NCBI RefSeq assembly: GCF_001949145.1
Contig: NW_019091654.1
Coordinates: 251,784-298,447 of the forward strand
From: Acanthaster planci
Lineage: Eukaryota; Echinodermata; Asteroidea; Valvatida; Acanthasteridae
Length of the DNA: 46,664 nt
Reading direction: 5' to 3'
The position numbers and the translations under genes were made by a program. The notes below the pieces were generated by a model. The model saw only the letters and a list, made by a program, of their open reading frames with translations, made no database searches and was not told the origin of the DNA. The first letter of the stretch is position 1. Each line of letters opens with the position of its first letter. Positions 20,870 through 33,313 of this stretch are shown piece after piece.

Positions 20870-21826
20870 AGTAACATTTGGCTGTCTGGACATGATGGGG
20901 TTCATGCAGAATGACTTGATTGTTTTTGTAAAAATTTCACGTGGAGTACACTTGTTATTTTTCACACAGAATGAGTCTGGGAAAGGGCACAATTTAAATT
21001 ACCTTATGAATGAATAATTGAAAAAAAATCAGCCCAGTTAATGACAGTGCAAATTGATGTTTTCTTATCAGCATCACTGAATGTGATTTTGTTCACATGC
21101 CGATAGCGCCCTCATTTTAATAGACAGCATACCATATTTGAACATAATTCGTTGCCACGCGTACGGGTCCAGCAGGATCAGGTAAAGTGAACTTATGCAC
21201 AAGGCTGTCCCAACTCAGTTGCTGTTACTGTACTGTGAAAGCTGCGGTCAATAAAATAATCTTGACTTCATGTAAGAAGGAAGGCCCTTCGGGGACTCCT
21301 TACTTTCATTAACGGAGAGCTAATGAAATAGCACTTGGAAATTTAAAATCACATCCCAACTTTTTATGCAATGAGTGCATTGACGACAGTACAGAGCGGG
21401 TCCCGAGCGGTGAAAAATAAACTAAATTAAATAAGTTATTGTGACCTCAAGTCGGCCTAGTTCTATGCTTCATCCCAAACGGGCTTCGAACTTCAGCCAA
21501 CCCATTCTGGACGATAAACGGTGCATTAAATCACTGGATATCAGCAGCCGACATTCACGAGACGGTGTGTGTGGCGCACGATCTTTGATCGTCTCTCGCT
21601 TCAATTATTCCGATGCTCATAATCCTATATTAATACGCAGATCGAGGTGGCATGTCAAGTTCGTCTCTTGAAGTACCTTCGCTCGGGGCTACCGAGCGAA
21701 GGTGAACTGTCGTGCCGGTTCAGTCTGTGTAAATTACTCCTCGAAGTCCCTCGTGGTGAACTTGAATTTCATTGCATTGATTTTATCCCCTCCTCTCTTC
21801 CCTCCCCCCTTGTGTGTTGACTCCAG

Positions 21827-22063
21827 GATGATTTAGATCGTCAGGACCGGGCCTTGCTACGGGTGTCTCACGACTTGCTGGACGCCATCGCCGCGCTGAA
21901 GGAAGCCCACGAGTTGTCGGTCAAGCACAGCCGGTCAGGGTCGTGGACGAGCTCCATGGTGCGCGGCGAGTCGGCGGGAAACGCCGGCACGGGGTCGACA
22001 GGGGCGACACCCGAAGTAGGCAGCGCCGAAGTTTGGACTTGCTCAACGGAAACAAGCAGTTGA
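21827..22063 (+). CDS. Probable terminal coding exon of an unrecognised gene
   Basis: A strong pyrimidine tract (CCTCCTCTCTTCCCTCCC) and TTGACTCCAG lead into 78 open codons and a TGA at 22061. The protein begins DDLDRQDRALLRVSHDLLDA, continues IAALKEAHELSVKHSRSG as an amphipathic helix, and ends in a Ser/Thr/Gly-rich tail. The exon is clearly GC- and CpG-richer than its surroundings, as the exons of the two certain genes are. I do not recognise the family. The upstream exons must lie in 12.97-21.8 kb, but I could not join them reliably. Confidence 0.45.
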   Translation, partial: DDLDRQDRALLRVSHDLLDAIAALKEAHELSVKHSRSGSWTSSMVRGESAGNAGTGSTGATPEVGSAEVWTCSTETSS

Positions 22064-25000
22064 GAGAGATATTCTGGACAGTTTTGAAAAAGGCTTACTT
22101 TTCTCGGGACGCCTTTGGACACACTCGTAGTATACCATGCATTTAAGCTAATCCAAAAATTTACCTTCATGATCACTGTTAAAAAATAGTATTACAGTGT
22201 TCGTACCTTTTTCCCAGTACAAAAACCTGGCCTGACTTTGACCTGCCGAAGTGAGTTGGACCAGGAACCCCGGCTTCTGTTTGGCCTGATACTTTCCGGC
22301 ATTAACGAGTGGCACCCGTACCGAGGGTATTTTCTGGGATGTCTTTGATCATGCGTCATACCGGCTGACCCCCTTTCTGGTTCGGCAGGTGGGTCATGGC
22401 ACGCACACCATTGGTTCCTGTAAGTCTTTGCCAAATGGGCTGACCTGGAATACCGGGTTCCAGCCAGTTGATCTACTCAGCTAGACGAAACTGTCCGTAA
22501 CACGGGTTTTGGGCCGACAAATAGTTCTGAAAGGTGCGGTGCAGACGGTGTCAGATGGGGAAACTTTCAGGCTATGTCCAAACATGGTCCGCAACGAGTT
22601 TCCAGAGCAATGGCTACGTCTATTACCAACGTGTCCCTGTGTAAACGGTGGATGAGGACCTAGACCTAGCTCTGAATATTAGATTCGAATGAAGCCCTTT
22701 TCGTTTAGACGAATCCTGGTACTACGCTATCTCAGTCTGTACACTCTAAGAAGGCCCTTGTTATGGTTGAACCGTTGTTCCAGCTGCGGATCACTTGTGT
22801 CTCACTGTATTGGGGATTTTCTAATACCAAGCTTCGTCTCCATTGCGGAAGTTCGCCCGATTATTACACCCTTAACTTTGAAACCCAATCTTGAGTCGAG
22901 TATCGCTAAATACGGAAACATCCAACTATTTACAATGTTCACTCAAAGTTAGACGCTTTCATTCTTTTGTCTTATTTGAATATCGGAGGAATACGGGCGG
23001 TTTTGGGGAAAAAAAACAGGGACGGACGGATACGAGAATACACAATGATTATCACAAGAGGGCGCTATCGGTAGTAATCGCTGCAACGAGTAATTCTTGC
23101 CAAGCAAGCACAGATGTAACGTCCATGGACCCACGTGGTTGCGATTTCTATGGTGAAAAGGTGTACGTGGGAGTGAGTTCTTAGAAAAGGGGAAGGTTTT
23201 CATGGTGAAAGAACTGTATGAGTAAAAACGATTGCGGTTACGCCATGGATCAGTCTCTTTCTTGAGTATGAGTGGTTCTGAGTTATTCCCCGGTTCTTCT
23301 CAGAACCACACATACTCAAGAAAGAGATTGATCCATGTTGTAACCGCACTACTCATATAGTCCGAAATTTGTTTGCGAACTTGTCGTGCTTACTTAATGA
23401 CGAACCGTAATAGAATAGAGCAGAGAAGCCATAAGTCGGGTGCATTTGTGTCGTACATGTAGTTTATGTAAGTTATGTGCAAATATGCGACAGGGTATTG
23501 ATTCGTGGGCCTAGTGTAAATAGAGGGCCCCCACCAAGTTGAATATTCACTCACAATTTCGTACCTTTTTGTAGCTTAGTTTCCGCATGTATTGCTTTAA
23601 AAAGGCCTGAAGTAAAGTCTTGAATAAAATATTTCAGTTGATTATTGTAAACTTGACGTGAGCGTCTGTCAATCAATATTTAAAAATCTACCACTCTGTG
23701 TCACTCTGGACCCTTTAATCCATAAAGTGTCCGCTCTGGGATAAAAACCGTGTCTACCGGGTCAAGGGTAGTCAGTACCAGGCAGAGGATTAGACTGTAC
23801 CAGTAAAATAGATTGAGCCCTGGTTTTCTCGTGCAAAATGGAGGGGGTATGGAAAAGATCTGAATCAGAGAAAAGTACTGACATCCACCGTTGCATGTAG
23901 CCTACGGGGCCCCGGCCCAATCCACGTGTCTTCGTATCCTGCCGGCTACGGACCGGTACTTTGGTGGTACATGTTACAGATACAAGCATTATAAGTCAAG
24001 TTGTTCTCATCAGAGATGGGGGGGGGGTGACTGACTTCTCTGCACAGTAACCTTTTTTAATTTCCAACGTTCAATGATTTTATGGGAGGAAGGTGTAACA
24101 GCTCTAGGCCATGTAAATTGTGGGGAAGGGGGTGATGGAACAAGGCTGGGACAGTTCAATGCGCACCATGACGTCAAAAAAGGGACATGGGGGGCATGCC
24201 CACGGTGAAGTTACTCTTTAACCTCATACGCCAACATTGGCTCCCTCTGCTCCCAGTGTGGAGAAGAAATTTTAAAAACTTTCTACTTGAGAGTGCAAAC
24301 AGTTTGCGAATAACTAGTAAAATGAATTCTTGGACCTATATGCCTTTCGCCTGTCCGGTCATCTTCTAATGGAAAGTTTCCCCAAGGTCCAAGTGGTAAC
24401 CCCGACGTTGACGAAACGAAAACTCAGAACAGGAAAAATAATTCTACATCCTCAGCAAACAAAAGGGATGAAATGGCTGACGGGTTTGACCTGAAAACTG
24501 GAGCTGTTATCCTTTTAATTTAAGGTTTTCACGGGTGTAATTTTCTCCCACAGATTCTGACAAAATCAAACAAAAACAAAAGAATTAATCAACGGTATTG
24601 TAGCACAGGCGGATCAAGAGGGGGTGGGAGGGTTGCAACCCCCCTTTCAGCCGCGGAATAAACAGAACTACTAGTGAAATGGCGGGAAATGAGTCGACCT
24701 ACCAAATAACAATCCTGGACGAGGATTGCGCCACCACTATCTATCCATCTATAGTCATAACAATTACATCGATTTCCGGTGGATCCCCTTAGCAGGTCAT
24801 CCCTTCAGTATGCCTATCAACCCCCCCCCTTCCATTTTCTGAAAGCTAGATCCGTCCCAATGCAGTGGAGGGTATTATCAAAAGAAACGACCGGCCAAAC
24901 TTTAAGGACTGAGCGGGGACAAATAGCGCCCTCACACTTACGCATGTGGGCTGCAGTGGATTAGTGATCCAGTTCCGCGGTCACAGGGTATAAGACGTGA

Positions 25001-25784
25001 TACGTTGTATAAAGATCAGTCGAAACATTTTATGACAGTAGGTCAATTGAACTGATAATGGATATCATCCTCATTATAGTTTTACCTTTGCTAGACGAAA
25101 ACACCTTCATAATGTTCTGATTAGGTTTGTCAGGCGTTATGAAAACAGGGGTCACAGTAGGTAACAATTACCGATGATAAAGTTTGGTCACCGCACTGAA
25201 GTAATTACGTTTTGATAGAGAGTTTTAACTAGAGTGTGCTTGTTTTACCTTTCAAAATAAATAACGTAGAGTAGTGAAAGTGACGACATGCAGGAACTTA
25301 TGCTGGACTTTGGGACACCACCGCCAGAGAGCAGCTATCTTGGTCTTAATAATTCAACAATGTCTTGTTTTTGTGAAGCTTACTGTAAATTATGGCAACC
25401 ACAACAAACTTCCCGCTATGTAATCAAGTTATTGAAAAGTTGAACGTGAAATACCCGATCCGCCTTGTGCTGCAGTGCACCCTCACCGGCGAAAGAAAGG
25501 CAGATGGTACTAATTTTGTCATCCAGGTTCCTGCAAGCGTTCGGCGGGCACGCGAAGACCGTAACATTCCAGACTAAATTCATTGCGCGTACTCAGCGTG
25601 CTCCCCATCAAACGCGCATAAACTTGCACACCTATGCGGTGAATGCTAACCAAGGACTGTCAATTTCATTTCAAAACACGCCCTCTTTTGTTCTTACTCG
25701 AAGCGGATAGCCAACGTTTGGTCTATGCATCGCCGATCCTAGGTCTACGCCTAGTTCAAAAAGTTAAGTTATTATTATTATTAT
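22064..25784. other. Non-coding region after the unrecognised exon
   Basis: The first part is presumably 3' UTR. AATAAA at 23623-23628 is one candidate end signal. A long hairpin lies at 23218-23350. No supported exon is seen. The ATT-rich run at 25768-25784 borders an assembly gap. Confidence 0.4.
23218..23352. repeat. Long imperfect hairpin (about 50-bp stem)
   Basis: The left arm ends at 23282 and the right arm starts at 23299, with a 16-base loop. The stem covers about 50 bases with few mismatches. The perfect core is CTCTTTCTTGAGTATG in one arm and its complement in the other. After a 7-base bulge the arms pair again at ATGAGTA. It could be a palindromic mobile element or a hairpin RNA source. 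Confidence 0.9.
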
Positions 25785-26089
25785 NNNNNNNNNNNNNNNN
25801 NNNNNNNNNNNNNNNNNNNNNNNNNNNNNNNNNNNNNNNNNNNNNNNNNNNNNNNNNNNNNNNNNNNNNNNNNNNNNNNNNNNNNNNNNNNNNNNNNNNN
25901 NNNNNNNNNNNNNNNNNNNNNNNNNNNNNNNNNNNNNNNNNNNNNNNNNNNNNNNNNNNNNNNNNNNNNNNNNNNNNNNNNNNNNNNNNNNNNNNNNNNN
26001 NNNNNNNNNNNNNNNNNNNNNNNNNNNNNNNNNNNNNNNNNNNNNNNNNNNNNNNNNNNNNNNNNNNNNNNNNNNNNNNNNNNNNNNNN
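25785..26089. other. Assembly gap (305 N)
   Basis: This unsequenced run is flanked on the left by an ATT trinucleotide repeat and on the right by AT-rich sequence, so a longer ATT microsatellite is the likely cause. Confidence 1.
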
Positions 26090-28560
26090 ATTTATAAATC
26101 AAATCAAAGTTGTGCACCTTAGAAATTTAAGGGACCACCAGGAGCGTAACCAGCTTTTGGTTTCTGGAGAGGGGGGCAAATTCAAAAGTAAATGCGACTT
26201 TTTGGGATCATTCAACATGATGATGGGGGATAAAAAAAAAGCAAAAGCCCTACTCGCGGTCCCATCCTTGCTTTATGTCATAGTGTTGCTTTCAAAGGGT
26301 TTCGGTGCTAATTTTTGAAAAAGAAATATTCCGATTACTTTCTTTCCTATGATGTATTCTTTGTAAACAAAAAAATCCGTCAGGGGGCAAGTTTCATTTC
26401 ATTTCACACAATAGTCACGCCTGCATCAACCCACACACCCTTTGTGTTTCGTCGTTTCAATTTGGAAATACCTTTTCTTGAGAAATATTTGCAATTTGTT
26501 CAAATTTGTGGATCTAGAGGATTTCTGGTGAAAAGGAAGTTAAGTCCGAAATTTCAAAAGGGGAAGCTTCCATTAGGAGTGAAGATTAGTCTCTTCTCAA
26601 GACTGGCAAGAAAACCCCCCAGCGGAAAGTACATGGGTTTCCCAGAATATTGTGTATTAGCTCTTCGGTATGAGACACTTTTTCGAAAAACACAAATATG
26701 GCACCCGGTAGATGTTTTGATCACAAATATTCTGCAGTAAAAGGGGACTCGTAAATTACATCCTCCCAATTCTTTCTGAATAAATCCGATGGAAACCCTC
26801 TGAGGCAGGCTGTAATTGCATTTTTTGGGGGGGGGTCCTTTTGGGGGGCGTGGCTTGTATTGAGGTGAGGGGGGCACTTTGCACCTTTCTTGGACCCATA
26901 AATGACATTTCACGCTTATTCCTGAAGTATTAAAACACGCTAGCCAGCGGTTCCGGTATTTCTCGGGGGGTCTCATATCCGTCGACATTGAGAAGTATTG
27001 CTCCGTGCGACTGAAAACCTGTCTCTCCTACGTGCTCAGGCCATTGGCAGCGGATCCAATCTCGTGAATCATAATGTTTTGACACACCAAACAATAGCCA
27101 TGTGTAATGACGTCAAATCATTCCCCAATGGCAAGGCCGCAGGCGAATTACTGGCTACGGCTGATCATAACACATGCATCTATGTGGAAAATAAGTGGCT
27201 AGCTGACGGCTCCATGAGCAGGTACTAGGTGTGTTATCTCTAGCCGTAGCCAAGTTATGCGGTCACAGCACAATTCTGCTGAATCATGCGATTGTTTGGT
27301 CGCTACCCGCATGAGGCCGTGAGTGTTGATTTTTCCTATTGATTGGTCCGTCTTATTGTGATAATGTCAATGTGCAAAAATAGACCAATCACAAATGGTC
27401 TTACTCGGACGGTTATATCACGACCTTGCCGATGTCGTCCACGCATATACACACGTACATATGTACATCGTACAATGTACGTCATGTACATGTACACTAC
27501 ATTCATGCTTCATAGTGGCGCGTTTAGGGAGGAAAAAACCGCGGGTTCATGACGTTCGCGACCGGACTTGGCTTGGATTTACTGATTTGAAAAGACAGGA
27601 AGCAGACCCACATGAACGGTTATGGAAATAGCATTAGCACCTTTAAAGAAGATTTTCTTTTTCAACGGCAATGACACTTTACTATAATGACAGGTAAGAA
27701 AGAGTGAGATAAAATTAAGAATCGTGACTTCATGATCATATCCACGTCTGTCACCCGTCATGCCCGTGTCCCTTCGGATCAGGCTTACTGTGCAGTTAAT
27801 TTTATGGTCAATTTTTTTTCCCGAAAGTGGTAGGCCTATCAGCCATCAGTCCTAAATGCGAAATTTCCTATCACTGCAGGGAACATATTGAAGTGTATGA
27901 CTATGAACTGTGATGTTAGACATGTTACTTTCATGACTTTGTTAGAAAATAGGTTAACGTAAGACCTACATGTAGTAGTACTGAGGGCGTACATGACTTG
28001 GAGACCCGTCATGCCCATCTCATCAATTCATGCTCAAACTGGTTTGTGCACAGGGTGTCAAGTGATGATCTTGAGAAAAAGTTGTACTATGGAGGAAGTG
28101 TCAATAATATGTGTATGGAACTCTTTTCTTATTGGACAACCTCTGAACATGGAGAATAAGTGAAATCGGAAAGAGTTCCATACATCATCACTCATGAATC
28201 ACTTTACATTCTGTGCACACAATTGCACAAATGGCATGAGACTGTTGATGTCCTGACTGGTCTGAAATTCTTTGAGTAGGCCTAGGCTTACAAACTACTG
28301 TACATGTGGGCCCAGGACTGAGGCCTGAGGGTTTTGTAATGGTTTGATATTTTCCTCACCAATTTTGAATTTTAAGGACATTTTATCCTTTTCTGATTGT
28401 AGGGAAATATTAACGATGTCTTTGTATAGAACTCTCCCTTTAAAATTTGGTTGGGCCTAGTTTATCCATGATTTGACATCATGTGCACCTACCATATCAT
28501 GTCTAGCAACATTCGTCGTGTTCATGTCAAATGTGTGTGTGAGCAGGGCTGATACACAAC
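26090..28560. other. Non-coding region, repeat-like
   Basis: Open frames at 26315-26740 (+) and 26554-26988 (-) overlap on opposite strands and show no domain. I take them as chance or old repeat. Poly-G/poly-C stretches near 26826-26870 look element-derived. An inverted repeat lies at 27135-27262. A partial hairpin pairs about 28113-28129 with 28171-28187. Confidence 0.4.
27135..27262. repeat. Inverted repeat with about 57-base spacer
   Basis: TGGCTACGGCT (27152) and ATAACAC (27167) face GTGTTAT (27231) and AGCCGTAGCCA (27242). Outer bases also pair partly (GCCGCAGG with the GCGGTC side). It may be a small palindromic element or chance. Confidence 0.6.
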
Positions 28561-28620
28561 ATGTGTGGGAGTCATATGGGCATGATATTGGTCATGTTGG
28601 TAGGCACATGTACACGTACC

Positions 28621-28695
28621 CCCAGAACTGTGGGGTGTGACGTCGGCTGTGCTTCGTGGGAGTGCAGCGGATGTCGCATCCCACAGTTCTCTGGG
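28621..28695 (+). ncRNA. Candidate microRNA-precursor-like hairpin
   Basis: The 75-base sequence folds into one stem: 33 bases on the left, a 7-base loop (28654-28660) and 35 on the right. By hand I count about 32 pairs including a few G-U, one G-G mismatch and one two-base bulge. This size and regularity fit a pre-miRNA. The complementary strand would also fold. No known mature microRNA is recognised, and a palindromic repeat is the main alternative. Confidence 0.35.
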
Positions 28696-31600
28696 TAACT
28701 CGTAGGAGGTTTTTGGGGCCTATTCTGCAGTTCTGTAAGTGTTGCTAAAAATGTGACAGCGTTAATTAGTTTAATGTTTCTGAAAAACTTCAAATGAGTA
28801 CTGTAGTGTACACGTACAAGTTTGGGCGATCGGTCTGCCTGATTGGTCAGTCCAGCACGAAATCTCCAAATGTACTTCCTTTTTAGACACAATCTTTCAC
28901 AACTGTGAATTAGAAAGAAAAAGCAATTGGCTAATGATGGAATTATTGACAAATCCTAGAATCAACTGATCTAGGAAAGAATTAACAATTATTCGTGAAT
29001 ATTGACTGATCAGGCCCTACATATATTTTGCTGGCATCTGTCACACATTACTTTTTGTTAATAGGCCAGTTCTACACAGACAGCACGGAGCCAAGGCACT
29101 GTAGTTCCCCAGTGAAAGTGAGTGAGCACACTGCCCGGTCATGTCCGTGCAGTGGTTCAAATGAGATGAGTTAGCTTTGAGAGCACGCAGTCATGGCATC
29201 AAATCCCTTAGCTGGACCATGCTGGCGAGTTGCAACTTTTCCCCACCCCCCCTTCCCATGCTATTAAAGGTCTTCGTTTGCAATATTAAATTCAATGCTA
29301 AGTTAAATTGGAGGATTCTCTTTTCTTTTTTTTGATGATCTGTGGCCCAGGAGGAATAGTTACAAGCAAATAAAGCCCCAAATCGCATTACGTATGTCAA
29401 ACTGCCATCTCATACCGATTTACAGTGACAGCTTAAGCAGAGAAGAGATTAAGGTTTGTCGCAGTAAAATGTCCAAGTCCGAAAAATCAACATGCATGAT
29501 CAGTTGACTTGCCAGCTAGAAAAAAAAATCAGTATCTGTTGAATCCCCAGCCTTTGGAAAAAGAAATTGCCTTGATTTCTATAACTGTTTTGATCATGTC
29601 AGGTATTGCGGTTATATTAGAAGCAATTTCTTCCGTACAAAACTAAAACAGTGCTACGGTGCTACAAGTACATTCTGTCATCAAGTAAGTGTAACAGAAT
29701 ACACTCCATGTGTGTGCTAGCTAGCATCTGGCTTACATGTATACACAAGTGTTTTGACAGGGAGACTGAGCAGGCAACCCGTGGTAGAGGATATTGACGT
29801 CTGAAACGTGAATTCACCTGTGCCAAATGTGTACGTAAATGTCTACTTGGGTGTTTTCATGCACTCTTCCAGTATTCCTGTTCAAAAGGAACTATTGATG
29901 ATGATCAGTCAAAGTTTGCTCTGAGGTTTGACCTTTGTATGTCACCATACAAGAAAAGATTCAAGATGTCCAATATGAGAGAACTCAGGTTCCCATTTTA
30001 CTTGGCCATTTTGTACTTGGGTGAGTGTTTCAAACCTGGTTGGAAAAAATCTCAACTGGGGTCTAGAACTGAAGCTCAGCCCGGACAAATATCTGTCTAA
30101 TGGTTAACATGTCTGGCACTGGGCCAATACTTTCAACCGTATGTCAACCCATGACGGTAAGATTTGTGTGGGTGTGAAAGGGCCTTCAGAAAGCAAGATA
30201 GGTTTGTCTTAAGATTATCAGGACTTGGTCAACACTCAGTGGATCTTCTCAGAGACTGGAGAAGGGAGGGGACTTTGACCAATTCTGACAGATAATCCAA
30301 GACATGTTTGGTCCCTCACCTGTTCTCTCTTCTCTGCATCCCGCCCCTCCCCCTTCATCCACAACTCCAGGTGACGTTTCTCTCTTGGCAGTTCTAATAA
30401 TTGGTGCACGTGTTCACCAGCCACTGATGTGATGGTGCAGGACACGGGAGGGGGGGGGCTTATCACCAGGAACTCCCTTTTAGTAGTGTGCCCTTCCCCT
30501 CCCCCCCCTACGGTTTTATCTTTCGCGGAGTGGGGAAGAGGCAGGGGGGGAATTGGGTGATCAACAGTGTAGTGAGTCAGAGTGAGGCTGCATAATTGTT
30601 GCTCCAAGTTCAACTTGGGGGAGTATGTCTGGGGGGGGGGTTGTGCCAAGGGAGAGGAGGGCTGGTTTATTTTTAGTTTAGTCAGCAGAAATTTGACATC
30701 ACCTTTTGTTTTTGGCCTGCCCGTGTGATTTAGTGGTTTAGTAAGAAGGCACATGTACTGTCACTATGTATACATGCAATGTACATGTACATCAGCTAAT
30801 ACATGTATGTACATGAGGTTGGTTTTGCTGCCTCATGATGTACATGTGCATGTACAGTGTACAGGAAACTCATCTGGTCAAGCTAAGAGGGATCGTTCTT
30901 TGGGCATGGCAATCACCCCCTTGACCTTAAGGATTTGATTGAAGACTGTCTCCTTGACCTTCTTGTTTATGGAGAAGATATAAACCCCAAAGGGGCTGCT
31001 TAGTGATTCTGCATTTACCTCGCCTATGAGTAATACACACAGATGCCGAGGATTCTAATTAGTTTTGTCAAATCGTCACAGTTGGAAACTTGTGCAAAAT
31101 TGCCTGGATTGAGGTATTGATGTGGAAACAGCAGTACACCCGCATGCACGTGGCATGATGCACTGATAACGACTCTAGTCTAATTGACTGCCGGTAGATG
31201 TTACATGTACATAAAGCTGTGACTGTATGACTGTACACGTGTACTTGTAAAATCATATTGTAATGTAGATGACCTGAACATATGCACATTTGTACTTCCT
31301 GAGTTTTGGGTTGCAGTGTTTTTGAAGGATGTTGGCAGCAGCGGCGTGGGGTGGGGGATTCATTTCTGAAATGCTCCCACACGGAGCCATGTTAATCGTG
31401 TTTTCAGGAATCGACAGCGTTAACACTTCTGGTTCATGGGACTACCACCCACTACCTACTACTTTTTCTTCTCATACGGATGAACATTTTTAGTGGTTTT
31501 TCAGACATGTGTACATTGATTTAAAGGCAAACTGCTAGGCCTACAAACTGCACAACTTGACGTTGCATTCCTATAAGGTGCCTAACAGGCCGTGTCCAAC

Positions 31601-31910
31601 ACCAAAGGGATCAAGAGTCAACTTCATGTCAGTTTTTTCTGTCGGTAATTTTCAGTATTGCTTCCTCATTTTGCAGGAATGCATTCAGTGCACACATTTG
31701 TATAAGGGACTCCACGTACATGTACGTGTACACATGTTTTAAAATATATCGGTGATAGGGGACAAACATGTTATCGTGGGGACAATTTCTTTTGTCACAA
31801 CATGGTTCCAACTGTTTCAACAAAAGGCACTGCCCTGTCAACTCTGGGAAGGTCTACTCACGCACTTACTCACACCATGGAGGAATGTTCCTTCCTCCAT
31901 GCTCACACAA

Positions 31911-32086
31911 GTGTGTAAACGCCTTCAATCGTGGACTCGATGTTGTTCCCCTTTTGTTCATACTTTAACTTTTTCGGAAGACCTCCCATATGTTTTGTGC
32001 ACGTTTTCCAACTGTGGACTCTTTGGCAACCGTGGACCCTATTGTCCTCAATTGTTACAGGTCCACGATTGAAGGCATTGACACAC
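31911..32086. repeat. Inverted repeat with about 124-base spacer
   Basis: The arm at 31911-31936 (GTGTGTAAACGCCTTCAATC then GTGGAC) is the near-perfect reverse complement of 32061-32086, with two mismatches over 26 bases. Confidence 0.85.
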
Positions 32087-32365
32087 TAACCTTTACATAC
32101 ATGTATGTATACTTGTGGGGTATTTCCTTTGTTCTCGTGTACAAAACTTGCACACAACAAGGAAAGAATTTCAAATCATTGCCATTTCAACCAAATTCAG
32201 TTTCCTGGGTTGAAATTTCGACTTTTTATGTCCTTATATAAAACACTTCAATTTGCGATGGATGAATGGCACTTGAAAATTCCTCCTTGTTGAGTAAGTA
32301 TGAAATATCTACTTCGTGAAATTCTTGTGAGTTACCACTTTAGAACCCCACAAGGATCAAAACTG

Positions 32366-32407
32366 GCCTTGTGGGGTACCTTCCATCATTCCGGTACCCC
32401 ACAAGGC
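32366..32407. repeat. Perfect 15-bp hairpin
   Basis: GCCTTGTGGGGTACC at 32366-32380 pairs exactly with GGTACCCCACAAGGC at 32393-32407 over a 12-base loop. A further partial copy (ACCCCACAAGG) lies just upstream at about 32345. Confidence 0.9.
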
Positions 32408-32913
32408 ACCATGTTCAAGCGCATAATGTACTGATACATGTACATGGTACATTGCACACGATGCAACCTACTGCAGTAGCCAACTACATGTACATGTAGC
32501 ATATTACAATGTATCTTTGCAGCACACACCAGCACCCCATAATCATAAGAGGAGACACATTGATAAAGCATGCCCTTCTAAGCTGAAAACTGTGTTTTGA
32601 CTCTCCCACTCCAATGTCTGGCACAAGAGAATCGACATTTGGAAAGGAATTTGATGTTATCACCAAGACTATGGGGACATGCAAATGATGTACATGTACA
32701 TGCAAGGATACATTGTACGTGTACACATTTAGTCATCGCATGTATGGTACATGCACTGTACATTATATTAATATGCAGTACACGGACTGCATATAATTGC
32801 TGCATCACTCCCCTCCGTGATGTCAGTGCCAATTGACTCTGGAATTCACATTTGAAGAATGCATTGTGTTTATTCAAGATCCTTGATCATTGAATACAGA
32901 GCATGGTACATGT

Positions 32914-33015
32914 ACAAGCAAAGGGTGCATTGTCAATGAGCATGATAATTGATACAAGCAAAGGGTGCATTGTCTATGAGCTTGATAATTGATACAAGCA
33001 AAGGGTGCATTGTCA
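32914..33015 (+). repeat. 40-bp tandem repeat, about 2.5 copies
   Basis: Units start at 32914, 32954 and 32994 with ACAAGCAAAGGGTGCATTGT. They are almost identical, so the expansion is recent. Confidence 0.92.
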
Positions 33016-33091
33016 GCAGGTTTAGCCCCTGTTCATTCACCATGGGACCTGTATGTGTGTGCTGGTAGTGGTACACTTTACATATGTATGT

Positions 33092-33313
33092 GGTTGGTCA
33101 TTTCAGATCAGATTCATTGATGTGCTCAAGAACCGTGCCGAGGTTATGCAGGCAGTGTAATAGGCAACTGATTGCCATGGAAGGAGGTTTAGAGGGCCCT
33201 CGGGTTGGTCATTTCAGATCAGATTCATTGATGTGCTCAAGAACCTTGCCAAGGTTATGCAGGCAGTGTAATAGGCAATTGATTGCCATGGAAGGAGGTT
33301 TAGAGGGCCCTCA
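33092..33313 (+). repeat. 111-bp tandem duplication
   Basis: Two units, 33092-33202 and 33203-33313, differ at only a few bases. Because 111 is a multiple of three, one frame stays open through both (RSDSLMCSRT in each). In another frame each unit has a TCATTTCAG acceptor-like start followed by IRFIDVLKN and an early TAA. Neither product is recognised. Confidence 0.93.

Larger units (their letters stand above)
28696..32900. other. Non-coding region rich in TACATGTA
   Basis: I found no gene. One exon-like piece follows an acceptor at about 29065 and reads QFYTDSTEPRHCSSPVK to a GTGAGT donor, but nothing joins to it. A 172-codon minus-strand frame at 30236-30754 is low-complexity and Pro-rich because of C/G runs. 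Many TACATGTA palindromes occur. Confidence 0.4.

Noticed and set aside
26112-26988. Overlapping frames on both strands after the second gap
   Set aside because: Two opposite-strand frames of similar length overlap and neither has a domain; they are best explained by chance or old repeat DNA.
30236-30754. 172-codon minus-strand frame
   Set aside because: It is Pro-rich low complexity from poly-G runs on the + strand, with no recognisable domain or splice sites.
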